DNA from: Actinomycetota bacterium
Lineage (GTDB): Bacteria > Actinomycetota > Actinomycetes > S36-B12
Direction of reading: 5' to 3'
DNA: 64,000 bases
NCBI GenBank assembly: GCA_030684515.1
Contig: JAUXVJ010000009.1
Location: 124,001 to 188,000, forward strand
Translations under genes and position numbers: made by a program
Part shown: positions 16,711 to 24,872 of the stretch, one piece after another
How positions within the stretch are numbered: the first letter of the stretch is position 1
How the letters are laid out: every line of letters begins with the position of its first letter
The notes under the pieces: model-generated
Told to the model about the DNA's origin: nothing
Seen by the model: only the letters and a program-made list of their open reading frames with translations
The model's database searches: none

Positions 16711-17405
16711 CGCTGGACCTCGCGGGTGGCAATTGGTGTGTAGGCGATCGAGTCTGGCAGTTTGCGCAGGACATCGACTGTTCCCCAGTTGCCGGCATCG
16801 CGCAGGACATCTTCAGGGACGTCAGTGTGATAGATCCGCCGCTCGACCAGGCTGTAGTTGGGACTCCAACTCCACGGCGATGACGGGTCCATCTTGAATG
16901 TGGTCAGCGCCGGGTCATGGCGGTATTCCGAGCGCACGCTCGTCGGATAGATGAAGTCGAAGACGATGAGATGCCCGCCTTCGACCAGCAACTGATCAAC
17001 CGCAGCTGCAAGTGGGAAGAGGTCAGCGCGCGGCAGCAGGTACATGAAGTAGCCGAGCACGATGCAGTCGAAGCTGACGCCGTCCGGCAGTCGATCAAGA
17101 TCTGAGGGGGCAAGGCCCGAGCTCAGCCACAGTTCTGGGAACTGCTGCCTGCCGTCGATGACAGCCTCGGCGCTGGCATCCATCCCGTAGCCACGGGATC
17201 CGAACTCCCGGCGGGCCGCCTCCAGTCGCCAGCCGTTGGCACAGCCGATCTCAAGGATGGTGGCGCTGGGCTGGACTCGTTGAATGGTGCGCAAAGCCTT
17301 GAGTACCGGATCCTCAGCCCGTTCCAAGGCGCTGCCGTTTCGTTCGAAGTACGACTCCGAATCGCTGGTCAGTGCCTCGTGCAGGCCATCCAGCGGTGAC
17401 GTCAA
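16707..17405 (-). CDS. Class I SAM-dependent methyltransferase
   Basis: 232 residues. Motif I is ATILEIGCANGWRLEAA, followed by GYGMDASAEAV (motif II acidic) and FDCIVLGYFMYLLPRADL (motif IV) then LVEGGHLIVFDF. These give the Rossmann SAM-binding core; the target is not evident but a sugar or glycan end is likely. I set the start at TTG 17405, with AGGAGG 4 bases upstream, which avoids overlapping rmlA; an upstream GTG at 17435 would overlap it by 22 bases. It lies 8 bases after rmlA on the same strand. Methylation could supply the chain cap read by the Wzt C-terminal domain, which is an inference from proximity. Confidence 0.78.
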   Translation of the reverse strand: MTSPLDGLHEALTSDSESYFERNGSALERAEDPVLKALRTIQRVQPSATILEIGCANGWRLEAARREFGSRGYGMDASAEAVIDGRQQFPELWLSSGLAPSDLDRLPDGVSFDCIVLGYFMYLLPRADLFPLAAAVDQLLVEGGHLIVFDFIYPTSVRSEYRHDPALTTFKMDPSSPWSWSPNYSLVERRIYHTDVPEDVLRDAGNWGTVDVLRKLPDSIAYTPIATREVQR

Positions 17406-17413
17406 TGCTCCTC

Positions 17414-18283
17414 CTAGCGCCCGCTGGTGATGCACTGCATCAGGTAGGTGCCGTAGCCGGACTTGACCAGAGATTCGGCATGACGCATGAGTTGCTCATC
17501 AGTGATCCAGCCGTTTCGCCAGGCGGTCTCCTCGATGCAGCCGATCTTGTGGCCGGTGCGATCCTCAATCACGCGAACGAATTCACCGGCATCCTGCAGG
17601 CTTCTGAACGTTCCGGTGTCCAGCCAGGCGGTGCCTCGCTCAAGCACGGTGACCGTCAAAGTGCCGGCCTGCAAGTAGTGGTCGTTCACTGAAGTGATCT
17701 CAAGTTCTCCGCGCGCGCTCGGCTTGATGGTCTTGACGACATCGACGACGGTCTCGTCGTAGAAATAGAGCCCCGGAACTGCGAAGTGACTCTTGGGCGA
17801 AACAGGCTTTTCCTCAATTGAGATCGCCACACCGTCGGCGTTGAACTCCACCACGCCGTACTCGGATGGATTAGCCACCTCATATGCGAAGACATTGGCG
17901 CCGACTTGATGCGTGAGGGCAGCGAGCTTGTTGCCAAGGCTTGGGCCGTAGAACAGATTGTCGCCGAGTACGAGCGCGGCTTGGTCACCCGCGAGAAAGT
18001 CAGCGCCGATCAGGAATGCCTGAGCCAGACCATCAGGTCTTGGCTGCACCGCGTATTGAATGCTCATCCCCAGATCAGCACCATCGCCGAGCAGGCGCGA
18101 GAAGCTTTCGGCGTCATCTGGGGTGGTGATCACCAGGATCTCGCGCAGCCCCGCGCCCATCAGGGTGTCCAGGGGGTAATGGATCATCGGCTTGTCATAG
18201 ACCGGCAGCAATTGCTTGCTGACGCCCTTGGTAATTGGCCACAGTCGACTGCCTGTGCCGCCAGCCAGGATGATGCCCTTCAC
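17414..18283 (-). CDS. rmlA: Glucose-1-phosphate thymidylyltransferase
   Basis: 289 residues, the standard RmlA length. N-terminal [17 protein letters not shown] with the later [17 protein letters not shown] is the nucleotidyltransferase signature (phosphate-binding loop and catalytic Lys). [10 protein letters not shown] has the metal-binding Asp, IEEKP and GTAWLDTGT complete the family pattern. It makes dTDP-glucose, the entry to dTDP-rhamnose and other 6-deoxyhexoses, and is usually feedback-inhibited by dTDP-rhamnose. The GTG start is preceded by an AAGGGGG ribosome site 6 bases away, and a TAGCCT box lies at the very end of the upstream gene. Partners in the window are RmlC-like (3653-4249) and RmlD-like (52068-52973). 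Confidence 0.95.
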   Translation of the reverse strand: MKGIILAGGTGSRLWPITKGVSKQLLPVYDKPMIHYPLDTLMGAGLREILVITTPDDAESFSRLLGDGADLGMSIQYAVQPRPDGLAQAFLIGADFLAGDQAALVLGDNLFYGPSLGNKLAALTHQVGANVFAYEVANPSEYGVVEFNADGVAISIEEKPVSPKSHFAVPGLYFYDETVVDVVKTIKPSARGELEITSVNDHYLQAGTLTVTVLERGTAWLDTGTFRSLQDAGEFVRVIEDRTGHKIGCIEETAWRNGWITDEQLMRHAESLVKSGYGTYLMQCITSGR

Positions 18284-18314
18284 GCCAGACCCCCTTGTAA
18301 GTCGCGCAAGGCTA
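18284..18314 (-). promoter_or_regulatory. Probable rmlA promoter and ribosome site
   Basis: Minus strand: TAGCCT is the reverse complement of 18309-18314, overlapping the stop codon of the upstream GT2 gene. AAGGGGG lies 6 bases before GTG 18283. This gives rmlA a leader of about 20 bases and its own promoter even if the GT2 transcript also reads through. Confidence 0.4.
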
Positions 18315-19145
18315 TTGCCTTGTGCCAGGGCGCAGCCCCTGCAGTCCGGCCTTGGCCTTGGCCCAGCGATCGTCTTCGACGATCAGCCCAAGGGTGAGGT
18401 TGACCGCCACCCGTCGAAGGGTGCGCAAGGCGTGAATAGGCGATTGCCGGAATTCGGCCGGAGCAAGTTTGAGTCGATTGCGGACCATGGTGGTTCGGCG
18501 ACCAGGGCTGTGGCCGGTCGCCAGCACCGTGCGCCCCAGAATGCGAATCTGACGAGCCGAGCCAAGATGATGCGAAAGGCAGACGCCGGGGGCCAGTACC
18601 ACGCGCAGACCACGTTCACGCAAGCGCAAGCAGGCGGCGGCGTCTACCGCATCGATGCCAAGTGATTCATCAAAGCCGCCGACAGCGCGCATGTCGGTGA
18701 TTGACCACAGAGATCCGGTCTGAATGACCTCGTGAGTGGTCATGAAGCCATCGCTGTGTTGGGTGGGATACGAGAGCCGGCCGCTGGCGTCGTCGATATG
18801 CTCCGCGGCCACCACCCCGACGCCGTCCCTGGCCCAGGGCAGAACCGATTCCACGTAGCCGGCGGGAAGTGCGGTGTCCTGGTCAACGGTCAGGAGCCAG
18901 GTAGCTCCCTGCTCCTCGGCGAACGCCAAGCCGTCGTTGAGCCCCCGGGCGATGCCCTCGTTGCGCTGATGCCGCACGACATCCACGCCCAGTTGCCCGA
19001 CCTCGCGCAGCACTGGATCAAAGGTGACTGGGGAGGCATCATCGGAGACCAGTACTGGCAGACCAGCGGCCTGCAAGCCCGCAATCAGAGCCATAAGCGA
19101 GGCGGAGTCTGGCCTGAAAGTCGGCACGACGACGGCCACGGTCAC
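18312..19145 (-). CDS. Glycosyltransferase family 2, rhamnosyltransferase-like
   Basis: 277 residues. [18 protein letters not shown] begins the GT-A fold, VLVSDDASP holds the nucleotide-binding Asp and [16 protein letters not shown] contains the metal-binding DXD. The Asp-Gln-Asp form and the downstream [27 protein letters not shown] pattern are typical of the RfbF/WbbL rhamnosyltransferase branch, which fits the adjacent rmlA. The GTG start lies 6 bases after TAGACT (minus strand 19157-19152). The last bases overlap the putative rmlA promoter. Confidence 0.86.
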   Translation of the reverse strand: MTVAVVVPTFRPDSASLMALIAGLQAAGLPVLVSDDASPVTFDPVLREVGQLGVDVVRHQRNEGIARGLNDGLAFAEEQGATWLLTVDQDTALPAGYVESVLPWARDGVGVVAAEHIDDASGRLSYPTQHSDGFMTTHEVIQTGSLWSITDMRAVGGFDESLGIDAVDAAACLRLRERGLRVVLAPGVCLSHHLGSARQIRILGRTVLATGHSPGRRTTMVRNRLKLAPAEFRQSPIHALRTLRRVAVNLTLGLIVEDDRWAKAKAGLQGLRPGTRQ

Positions 19146-19237
19146 GCAGTGAGTCTATGGGCGCAGCCGCTAGGCTTTGGATATTCAGTCTTGCGGGACA
19201 GGCTCTTGACTTGTCCGCTATCCGGTCGGAGGAAGTC
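19146..19237. promoter_or_regulatory. Divergent promoter region between GT2 and gmd
   Basis: Minus strand: TAGACT (reverse complement of 19152-19157) ends 6 bases before GTG 19145, leaderless. Plus strand: TAGGCT at 19171-19176 would give gmd a leader of about 55 bases with the ribosome site GGAGG (19228-19232) 5 bases before TTG 19238. Confidence 0.42.
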
Positions 19238-20242
19238 TTGACGGACGCCAAGCGCGCGCTCATCACTGGTGTGACGGGCCAGGATGGCTCCTACATGGCA
19301 GGGCAATTGCTCGCCAAGGGGTATGAAGTCCACGGCGTTGTTCGTCGGTCGAGTTCCTTCAACCGCGGTCGTATTGATCACCTGCACCATGACGAGCACA
19401 TTCCAGGACAGAACCTGCACCTGCACTACGGCGATGTCACCGATGCTGCCCGCATGCATGAACTCGTGCGCATGATCAGCCCGCACGAGATCTACAACCT
19501 GGCAGCGCAGTCGCATGTGCGCGTCAGCTTCGATGAACCACTGCACACCGCGATGGCCAGCGGCATCAGCACACTGAACCTGCTGGAGGCCATCCGCAGC
19601 CACGACACCAGCATTCGCTTCTATCAGGCCAGCACCAGTGAGATGTTCGGTGCCAGCCCGCCGCCGCAGAATGAGGACACGCCGTTCTATCCGCGCAGTC
19701 CCTACGGGGCGGCCAAGGTCTACAGCTACTGGATCACGCGCAACTATCGCGAGGCCTATGACATGTTCGCGGTCAATGGCCAACTCTTCAATCATGAGTC
19801 ACCGCGTCGCGGTGAAACCTTCGTCACCCGCAAGATCACCTTGGCTGTGGCCAACATCGTCAAGGGCAACATGAGTGAACTGTGGATGGGCAATCTGGAT
19901 TCCATTCGCGACTGGGGCTATGCACCTGAGTACACCGATGGCATGTGGCGGATGCTGCAGGCCAATGAGCCCGAGGATTTCGTACTGGCCACCGGCTCGG
20001 CCTACACGATCAAGGACTTCCTGGAGTTCTCCTTTGCCCACGTCGGCTTGAACTGGCAGGACTACGTGAAGTTCGATCCCAAGTTCCTGCGCCCGACAGA
20101 GGTCGACCAGTTGATCGGCGATGCATCCAAGGCCAAGAGCAAGCTCGGTTGGCAGGCCAAGGTCCTGCCGCCAGAACTGGCCAAGATCATGGTTGACGCT
20201 GACATCGCTCGTCTTGATGGCGCCCCCGAGGGCAAGTTCTAG
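19238..20242 (+). CDS. gmd: GDP-mannose 4,6-dehydratase
   Basis: 334 residues. Extended SDR with the NADP-binding loop GVTGQDGSY (11-19), RRSSSFNRGRIDHL typical of Gmd, catalytic STSE (132-135, Thr133 and Glu135), Tyr156 and Lys160 in SPYGAAK, and NHESPRRGETFVTRKIT plus NLDSIRDWGYAPEY. All catalytic residues of E. coli Gmd (Thr132, Glu134, Tyr156, Lys160) have counterparts. It converts GDP-D-mannose to GDP-4-keto-6-deoxy-D-mannose, precursor of GDP-fucose, GDP-rhamnose or GDP-perosamine. I chose TTG 19238 because GGAGG sits 5 bases upstream and the N terminus fits the family; a longer in-frame start at 19157 is unlikely. A close paralogue lacking the catalytic Glu follows. Confidence 0.95.
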   Translation: MTDAKRALITGVTGQDGSYMAGQLLAKGYEVHGVVRRSSSFNRGRIDHLHHDEHIPGQNLHLHYGDVTDAARMHELVRMISPHEIYNLAAQSHVRVSFDEPLHTAMASGISTLNLLEAIRSHDTSIRFYQASTSEMFGASPPPQNEDTPFYPRSPYGAAKVYSYWITRNYREAYDMFAVNGQLFNHESPRRGETFVTRKITLAVANIVKGNMSELWMGNLDSIRDWGYAPEYTDGMWRMLQANEPEDFVLATGSAYTIKDFLEFSFAHVGLNWQDYVKFDPKFLRPTEVDQLIGDASKAKSKLGWQAKVLPPELAKIMVDADIARLDGAPEGKF

Positions 20243-20269
20243 CTCGCTGACCATCATCAACAGCGAGGA
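20243..20269 (+). promoter_or_regulatory. Hairpin overlapping the ribosome site of the gmd paralogue
   Basis: CTCGCTG (20243-20249) and CAGCGAG (20261-20267) are perfect 7-base inverted arms with an 11-base loop. The right arm includes part of the GAGGA ribosome site (20265-20269) of ATG 20275. No U-tract follows, so it is not a standard terminator. It could tune translation or mark an RNA processing point between the two genes. Confidence 0.4.
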
Positions 20270-20274
20270 CTGAA

Positions 20275-21258
20275 ATGAAAGCGCTGATCACTGGGGTTGC
20301 TGGGCAAGACGGCACCCTGCTCTCGCAGATGCTGTTGGCCGACGGCTATGAGGTCGTCGGTCTGGTGAAGCCGGGTCACGACACCTCCACCTTGCTTCGA
20401 TACGCACCTGACCTGACGGTGCTTGCCTGCGATCTGGGCGATCCGGTGGCTCTGGAGCAGCTCATCCTTGATCAGCAGCCCAAGCAGATCTACAACCTCG
20501 GCGGGATCAGTTCCCTCCTGGAGGCGGCCGAGCACCCCGACATCACGCAGCGCATCAATGTCGGGGCTGTTGAGTCGATCCTGTCGGCCGCCAAGCAGCT
20601 AGCGCAGCAGAACATGCCGCTTCGTTTTGTGCAGGCCGCCTCAGGCACGGTCTTTGAAGGCACCGAGATCTCCCCGCAGAACGAGCACACTCCACGTTGC
20701 CCGTTGACTCCTTATGCGGTGGGCAAGGCCCAGACTCTTGAACTCATCGACGTGGCACGCGCTGATGGCCTGTTCGCGACGGCGGCGATCTTGTACAACC
20801 ACGAATCCCCTCTGCGTGGCGAGGGCTTCGTCACGCGACGCATCACTCAGGCTGTTGCCCGCATTGCAGCGGGGCAGCAGGAGTTCCTGGAACTGGGCAA
20901 CCTGGACGTCTCACGCGATTGGGGCTGGGCCCCGGACTATGTCCGCGCGATGCGCCTGATGCTGGCGGCAGATTCCCCCCACGACTACGTCCTTGGCACC
21001 GGCGAGAGCCGTGAACTCACCGACTTCATTGCCTTGGCCTTCAAGGCAGCCGGCATCAGTGACTGGCAGTCAGTGGTGCGATCAAATGATGATCGTCGTC
21101 GCCATACCGATCCCGCCCTGCTTCGAGGGGACAGCGCTCGGGCCTACGCCGAACTGGGCTGGCAGCACACCAAGAGCTTTGAAGAGATGGCACGCAGCAT
21201 GGTGAAGTACGACCAGTTGCTGCTTGACGACCCGACAGCCCTCTGGCACGAGGCCTAA
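20275..21258 (+). CDS. Gmd-like SDR enzyme lacking the dehydratase Glu; candidate GDP-4-keto-6-deoxyhexose reductase or epimerase
   Basis: 327 residues. Clearly a Gmd paralogue: GVAGQDGTL (7-15), ILYNHESPLRGEGFVTRRIT and NLDVSRDWGWAPDYVRAM follow Gmd closely. Yet the catalytic stretch is AASGTVF (121-127) where Gmd has ASTSEMF, so the Glu acid/base needed for dehydration is Thr125, while Ser123, Tyr147 and Lys151 remain. It therefore probably does not dehydrate GDP-mannose. A Ser-Tyr-Lys triad would allow ketone reduction, so it may reduce the Gmd product to GDP-6-deoxymannose (Rmd-like) or act at another carbon. ATG 20275 has ribosome site GAGGA 5 bases upstream, within a hairpin. No typical GDP-fucose synthase is seen in the window. 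Confidence 0.75.
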   Translation: MKALITGVAGQDGTLLSQMLLADGYEVVGLVKPGHDTSTLLRYAPDLTVLACDLGDPVALEQLILDQQPKQIYNLGGISSLLEAAEHPDITQRINVGAVESILSAAKQLAQQNMPLRFVQAASGTVFEGTEISPQNEHTPRCPLTPYAVGKAQTLELIDVARADGLFATAAILYNHESPLRGEGFVTRRITQAVARIAAGQQEFLELGNLDVSRDWGWAPDYVRAMRLMLAADSPHDYVLGTGESRELTDFIALAFKAAGISDWQSVVRSNDDRRRHTDPALLRGDSARAYAELGWQHTKSFEEMARSMVKYDQLLLDDPTALWHEA

Positions 21259-21273
21259 ATCGGCGTGAAGCCC

Positions 21274-21287
21274 TACGCTCAACTCTC
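21274..21287 (+). promoter_or_regulatory. Leaderless promoter of the FkbM-GT4-GT4 gene
   Basis: TACGCT (21274-21279) ends 8 bases before GTG 21288, and there is no ribosome-binding site. The gap from the previous stop is 29 bases, so the gene may also be co-transcribed with the gmd pair. Confidence 0.4.
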
Positions 21288-24200
21288 GTGACAGCCCGGA
21301 AGATCTCCTATGCCCAAAACGGCGAGGACATCCGTGTGTGGCGCGCCTTCCGTGAATTGCCGAGCAGCGGTCTGACCTACGTTGATGTGGGCGCCAATGA
21401 GCCTCGCCATCTGAGCATCACTGCGAGCCTGTATGACTTGGGTTGGCGCGGCCTGTTGATTGAGGCGGATCCAGAGCATGCAGCGCAACTGCGCATTCAT
21501 CGACCTGCAGACGTCGTCGCGGAGTGCGCGGCGGCTGACCAAGACGGGGAGTTGGTGTTCCACCGAGTGCCGGGTACCGGACTTGGGAGCCTGGACAGTG
21601 CTGAAGCGCAGGAAGCAGTAGCCCGAGGCTTTGAAACCAGCACCATTCAGGTCCCAGCGCGCAGACTCAGCGCAATACTTGACGATGCGCAATATGCGCA
21701 GATGCACTTCATGTCCATCGACGTGGAAGGCGCCGAAGCCAGCGTGCTGGCCGGCCTTGATCTGCACCGACACCGCCCGTGGGTGCTGTGCATTGAATCA
21801 GTGCTGCCCGGTACGAGCGTTCGTTCCCATGAGCAGTGGGAGCCCCAGCTGCTCGAAGCCGACTACGCATTCGTCTGTTTTGATGGAGTGAACTCGTGGT
21901 ACGTCGCCACTGAGCACGCACAGCTCGCCGTAGCGCTGGCCATTCCCTTCAATGCCATTGACGCAGGGGCCGACGGTTGGATTCAGATCGAAGATGCGCA
22001 ACACATGGAGCGCGCTAATCGAGCAGATATTCGCCGCGCCTGGCAGCGTGAGCTGCTGCTGCATGACATCGACAACGAAGTACCGGTGTCTGAATACGAG
22101 AAGCAGATCGGTGAGTTGCGCGGTGCGTTGACCCAGGTCGAAGGCTCACGCACGTGGAAGATGGCGCGAAAGGCGAGCAAGGGCGCCCGTATTGGGCAGT
22201 TCAAACTGCGCCAGGGGCTTGCACATCTGCCTGGCCCGGTCCGCACTTCACTCGTGCGCAGCCGACACCTCAAGCATGTAATCATCAATCAAGGTCACCT
22301 CACTGATCCGGCCTACCTCGGCAAGCCTCCCGTTGACGATGTTCGTTGGATCAATGGTGAGAACAAGCCGGCCAAGCCTGCGGGCGGGTTTGAGCTGGAG
22401 TCATTGACCGTTGAGTCTGCGGACGCAGCGAAGGCGTGGCTGGACGCCGGGCCCTATGACTCCGATGTCATGCTGAACTCGCGTACTGACAATCATGGAG
22501 ATGAGATCGGCAGGCTCGCAGCGGCCTTGCGCTTGCGTCTGAAACTTGAACAGTTGGACGCCGGTACGACAGTGGCGGGCAATCGAATCCTGTTCGACGC
22601 TCGCAGTCTGCAGACGTCAGCATTCGGAGCGCGTGGCATTGGCCGCTTTGCGCTCGCAGCACTTCGCAGTGCGCGAGAGTCGACGACCGAAGCCGAACTG
22701 GTGCTGCTGATCGACCCCGCCCTTGAGCAACTGCCACCTGAGCTGGCAGGCAATTGCCGTCAGATCGTACGAGTGCGCGCAGACCAAGCTGCTGAATTCA
22801 GTCTGCTGATCCAACCCTCCCCGATGACCGCCAGCGCCGAGCCACTGGTGGCCCTGTTGCTCAGCAATGCGCATAAGTTGGCTCTGGTCTTTGACTTCAT
22901 CCCTATGCACTACCCGACGATCTATCTCAACAATCTGGCAGCTCGTGCGGAGTACGCCGCAGGGCTGGATGCGCTGCGCAAGTACGACGAGTTCGTGTGC
23001 ATCTCGCTGCTGGCAGAGCAGGAGTTGCGATCGTGGATCAGTCCTTCCCGCGCCTCGTCGATCCTGACAAGCGTTGCTTGGCCGCGCGATGTATTCCAAG
23101 CTGCAGAGCAGTCCTCGGGTGCCCAGGTCCGCAACGGGCCAATCGTGGTGATGACCGGCGATGAGCCACGCAAGAACACCTATGGCGCACTGGCGGCCAT
23201 CGGTGCGGCTACCGCAGGTGGCAGTGAGACTCGAGAAGTTGTCGTCCTTGGCATGGCTGGTCAGCAGACACGGGTGCATCACTGGTCGATTGCGGCAGCA
23301 TTTCGACCTGGCGAGGCGATCACCTTGGATCGAGTCTCCGATGAGCAGATGCATGCCCTCCTGCAGGCAACTGAGCTCGTTGTCGTGGCCTCCTTCGACG
23401 AAGGACTGTCGCTGCCGATCATTGAGGCCCTGAGAGCGGGGGCACCTGTCGTTGCCTCGGATATTCCGGCGCACCGTGAACTCATTGGATCTGACTCCTA
23501 CCTCGCGCCACCGGCTGACATTGCAGCGCTGGCACGGGCTATCCGCCGCCATCGCGGCAAGGGCGCAACTGCGCGCCGGGAGATCCAGATTCTCAAGCGG
23601 CATGCGCACGATGAGCTTGAAGAGACGATCTCCAACCGCATTCGATCGCGAAGTACCCGTACCGATGGCGTCACCGTTGCCAACACTGTGCCGGAACACA
23701 GGCAGCAGCTCAGCATCGGCATTGGCACGCCTTGGCTGCCCCAGAAGTCAGGCGTCGCGGATTTCTCCGCCGCGGTGACTGTGGAGCTGGCGAAGTTGGC
23801 CGACGTGACGGTGTACACGACAACAGACGCCAAGGTTGACGGGCTCAAGCACGCAAACATCGATGCAGTGCTCGCCGATGGACATGACCACGATGTCTTC
23901 GTCTGTGTCGTCGGCAACTCGCATTTCCATGTGCCCTACATCGAAGCCCTGCGCACTATTGATGCTGTTGCTGTGGCCCATGACACGCGCATGGTCGAGT
24001 ACTACATGGCGATGCGCGGTCAGGGCGGGGTCGAGCAGGTCATGACGCGCGGTTCCCAGCAGTCCGGTCTGGACCCATCTCTTGACGATCAGATCGACGA
24101 CATGAGATTGCTGCAGAATGCCGGCTTCTGGGAGATCGCGCATCAGGCGCAGATGCTGGTGCTGCATTCGCCAAGTGCTGCGCCGCGCATTGAGCAGGAG

Positions 24201-24872
24201 ACCGGCATTGCAGCGCGCGTGCTGCCATTTGCCAATCAACGAGTGCCGGACATCGCACACATCACTGAAGAAGTGCGGGCAGCTGCCCGAGCGCGACTTG
24301 GCTTTGACCCTGAACTCGTGCACATCGGCAGTTTCGGCTACGTCGATCTTCGAACCAAGCTCACAGACGTCGTCGTTGAAGCTGCTGCCTGGCTGAGCCA
24401 ATGGGGGCATCGGGTCAGCGTCCACCTCGTTGGGGCGGCCTCCGACGAGGAGGTCCGGATGCTCACCAAGCGAGCTGAGGAGGCGGGCATTGCTGAATTC
24501 GAGATCACTGGCTTCGCCAGCGAATCGCAGTTCCGTGATTACCTGCTTGCGGTTGATCTCGGCGTGCAGTTGCGGGTCAGCCCACTCTTGGGAGTCAGTG
24601 GACCGCTGAGCGATTTGGCCGCCTTTGGCACAACGAGCATTGCCAGTTCTGGCCTGGCCATAGATGTCGGCACTCCGGCCTACGTTGATCGGCTGCCAGA
24701 TGATGTGAGTTCACTCATGGTTGCTGAGGCGATTGAATTTCGATTGATGCACCCCATCGATGCTGAGCTGCGCGAGAGTCAGCGTCGCGAGTATCTGGAA
24801 GCCATGTCACCCGCGCGATACGCCAGGAACTTGCTTGCCTTGCTTGAAGAAGTCGCGCAGGGTCAGCGATGA
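21288..24872 (+). CDS. Three-domain fusion: FkbM methyltransferase, GT4, GT4
   Basis: 1194 residues. Residues 1-235 match FkbM-family methyltransferases: YAQNGEDIRVWRAF, LTYVDVGANEPRHLS (SAM motif I), GLLIEADP and FMSIDVEGAEASVLAGLD. A linker with GSRTWKMARKASKG (about 285-300) follows. Residues about 425-795 form a GT-B domain: LFDARSLQTSAFGARGIGRF, VVVASFDEGLSLPIIEALRAG with E-x7-E. Residues about 815-1190 form a second one: LSIGIGTPWLPQKSGVADFS at its start and a donor site that is degenerate (SPLLGVSGPLSDLAAFG, with no E-x7-E). One polypeptide could thus methylate a chain and add one or two sugars, as chain-terminating fusions such as WbdD do with other domains. Order and activity are inferred. 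Overlaps the next GT4 by ATGA. Confidence 0.87.
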   Translation: MTARKISYAQNGEDIRVWRAFRELPSSGLTYVDVGANEPRHLSITASLYDLGWRGLLIEADPEHAAQLRIHRPADVVAECAAADQDGELVFHRVPGTGLGSLDSAEAQEAVARGFETSTIQVPARRLSAILDDAQYAQMHFMSIDVEGAEASVLAGLDLHRHRPWVLCIESVLPGTSVRSHEQWEPQLLEADYAFVCFDGVNSWYVATEHAQLAVALAIPFNAIDAGADGWIQIEDAQHMERANRADIRRAWQRELLLHDIDNEVPVSEYEKQIGELRGALTQVEGSRTWKMARKASKGARIGQFKLRQGLAHLPGPVRTSLVRSRHLKHVIINQGHLTDPAYLGKPPVDDVRWINGENKPAKPAGGFELESLTVESADAAKAWLDAGPYDSDVMLNSRTDNHGDEIGRLAAALRLRLKLEQLDAGTTVAGNRILFDARSLQTSAFGARGIGRFALAALRSARESTTEAELVLLIDPALEQLPPELAGNCRQIVRVRADQAAEFSLLIQPSPMTASAEPLVALLLSNAHKLALVFDFIPMHYPTIYLNNLAARAEYAAGLDALRKYDEFVCISLLAEQELRSWISPSRASSILTSVAWPRDVFQAAEQSSGAQVRNGPIVVMTGDEPRKNTYGALAAIGAATAGGSETREVVVLGMAGQQTRVHHWSIAAAFRPGEAITLDRVSDEQMHALLQATELVVVASFDEGLSLPIIEALRAGAPVVASDIPAHRELIGSDSYLAPPADIAALARAIRRHRGKGATARREIQILKRHAHDELEETISNRIRSRSTRTDGVTVANTVPEHRQQLSIGIGTPWLPQKSGVADFSAAVTVELAKLADVTVYTTTDAKVDGLKHANIDAVLADGHDHDVFVCVVGNSHFHVPYIEALRTIDAVAVAHDTRMVEYYMAMRGQGGVEQVMTRGSQQSGLDPSLDDQIDDMRLLQNAGFWEIAHQAQMLVLHSPSAAPRIEQETGIAARVLPFANQRVPDIAHITEEVRAAARARLGFDPELVHIGSFGYVDLRTKLTDVVVEAAAWLSQWGHRVSVHLVGAASDEEVRMLTKRAEEAGIAEFEITGFASESQFRDYLLAVDLGVQLRVSPLLGVSGPLSDLAAFGTTSIASSGLAIDVGTPAYVDRLPDDVSSLMVAEAIEFRLMHPIDAELRESQRREYLEAMSPARYARNLLALLEEVAQGQR

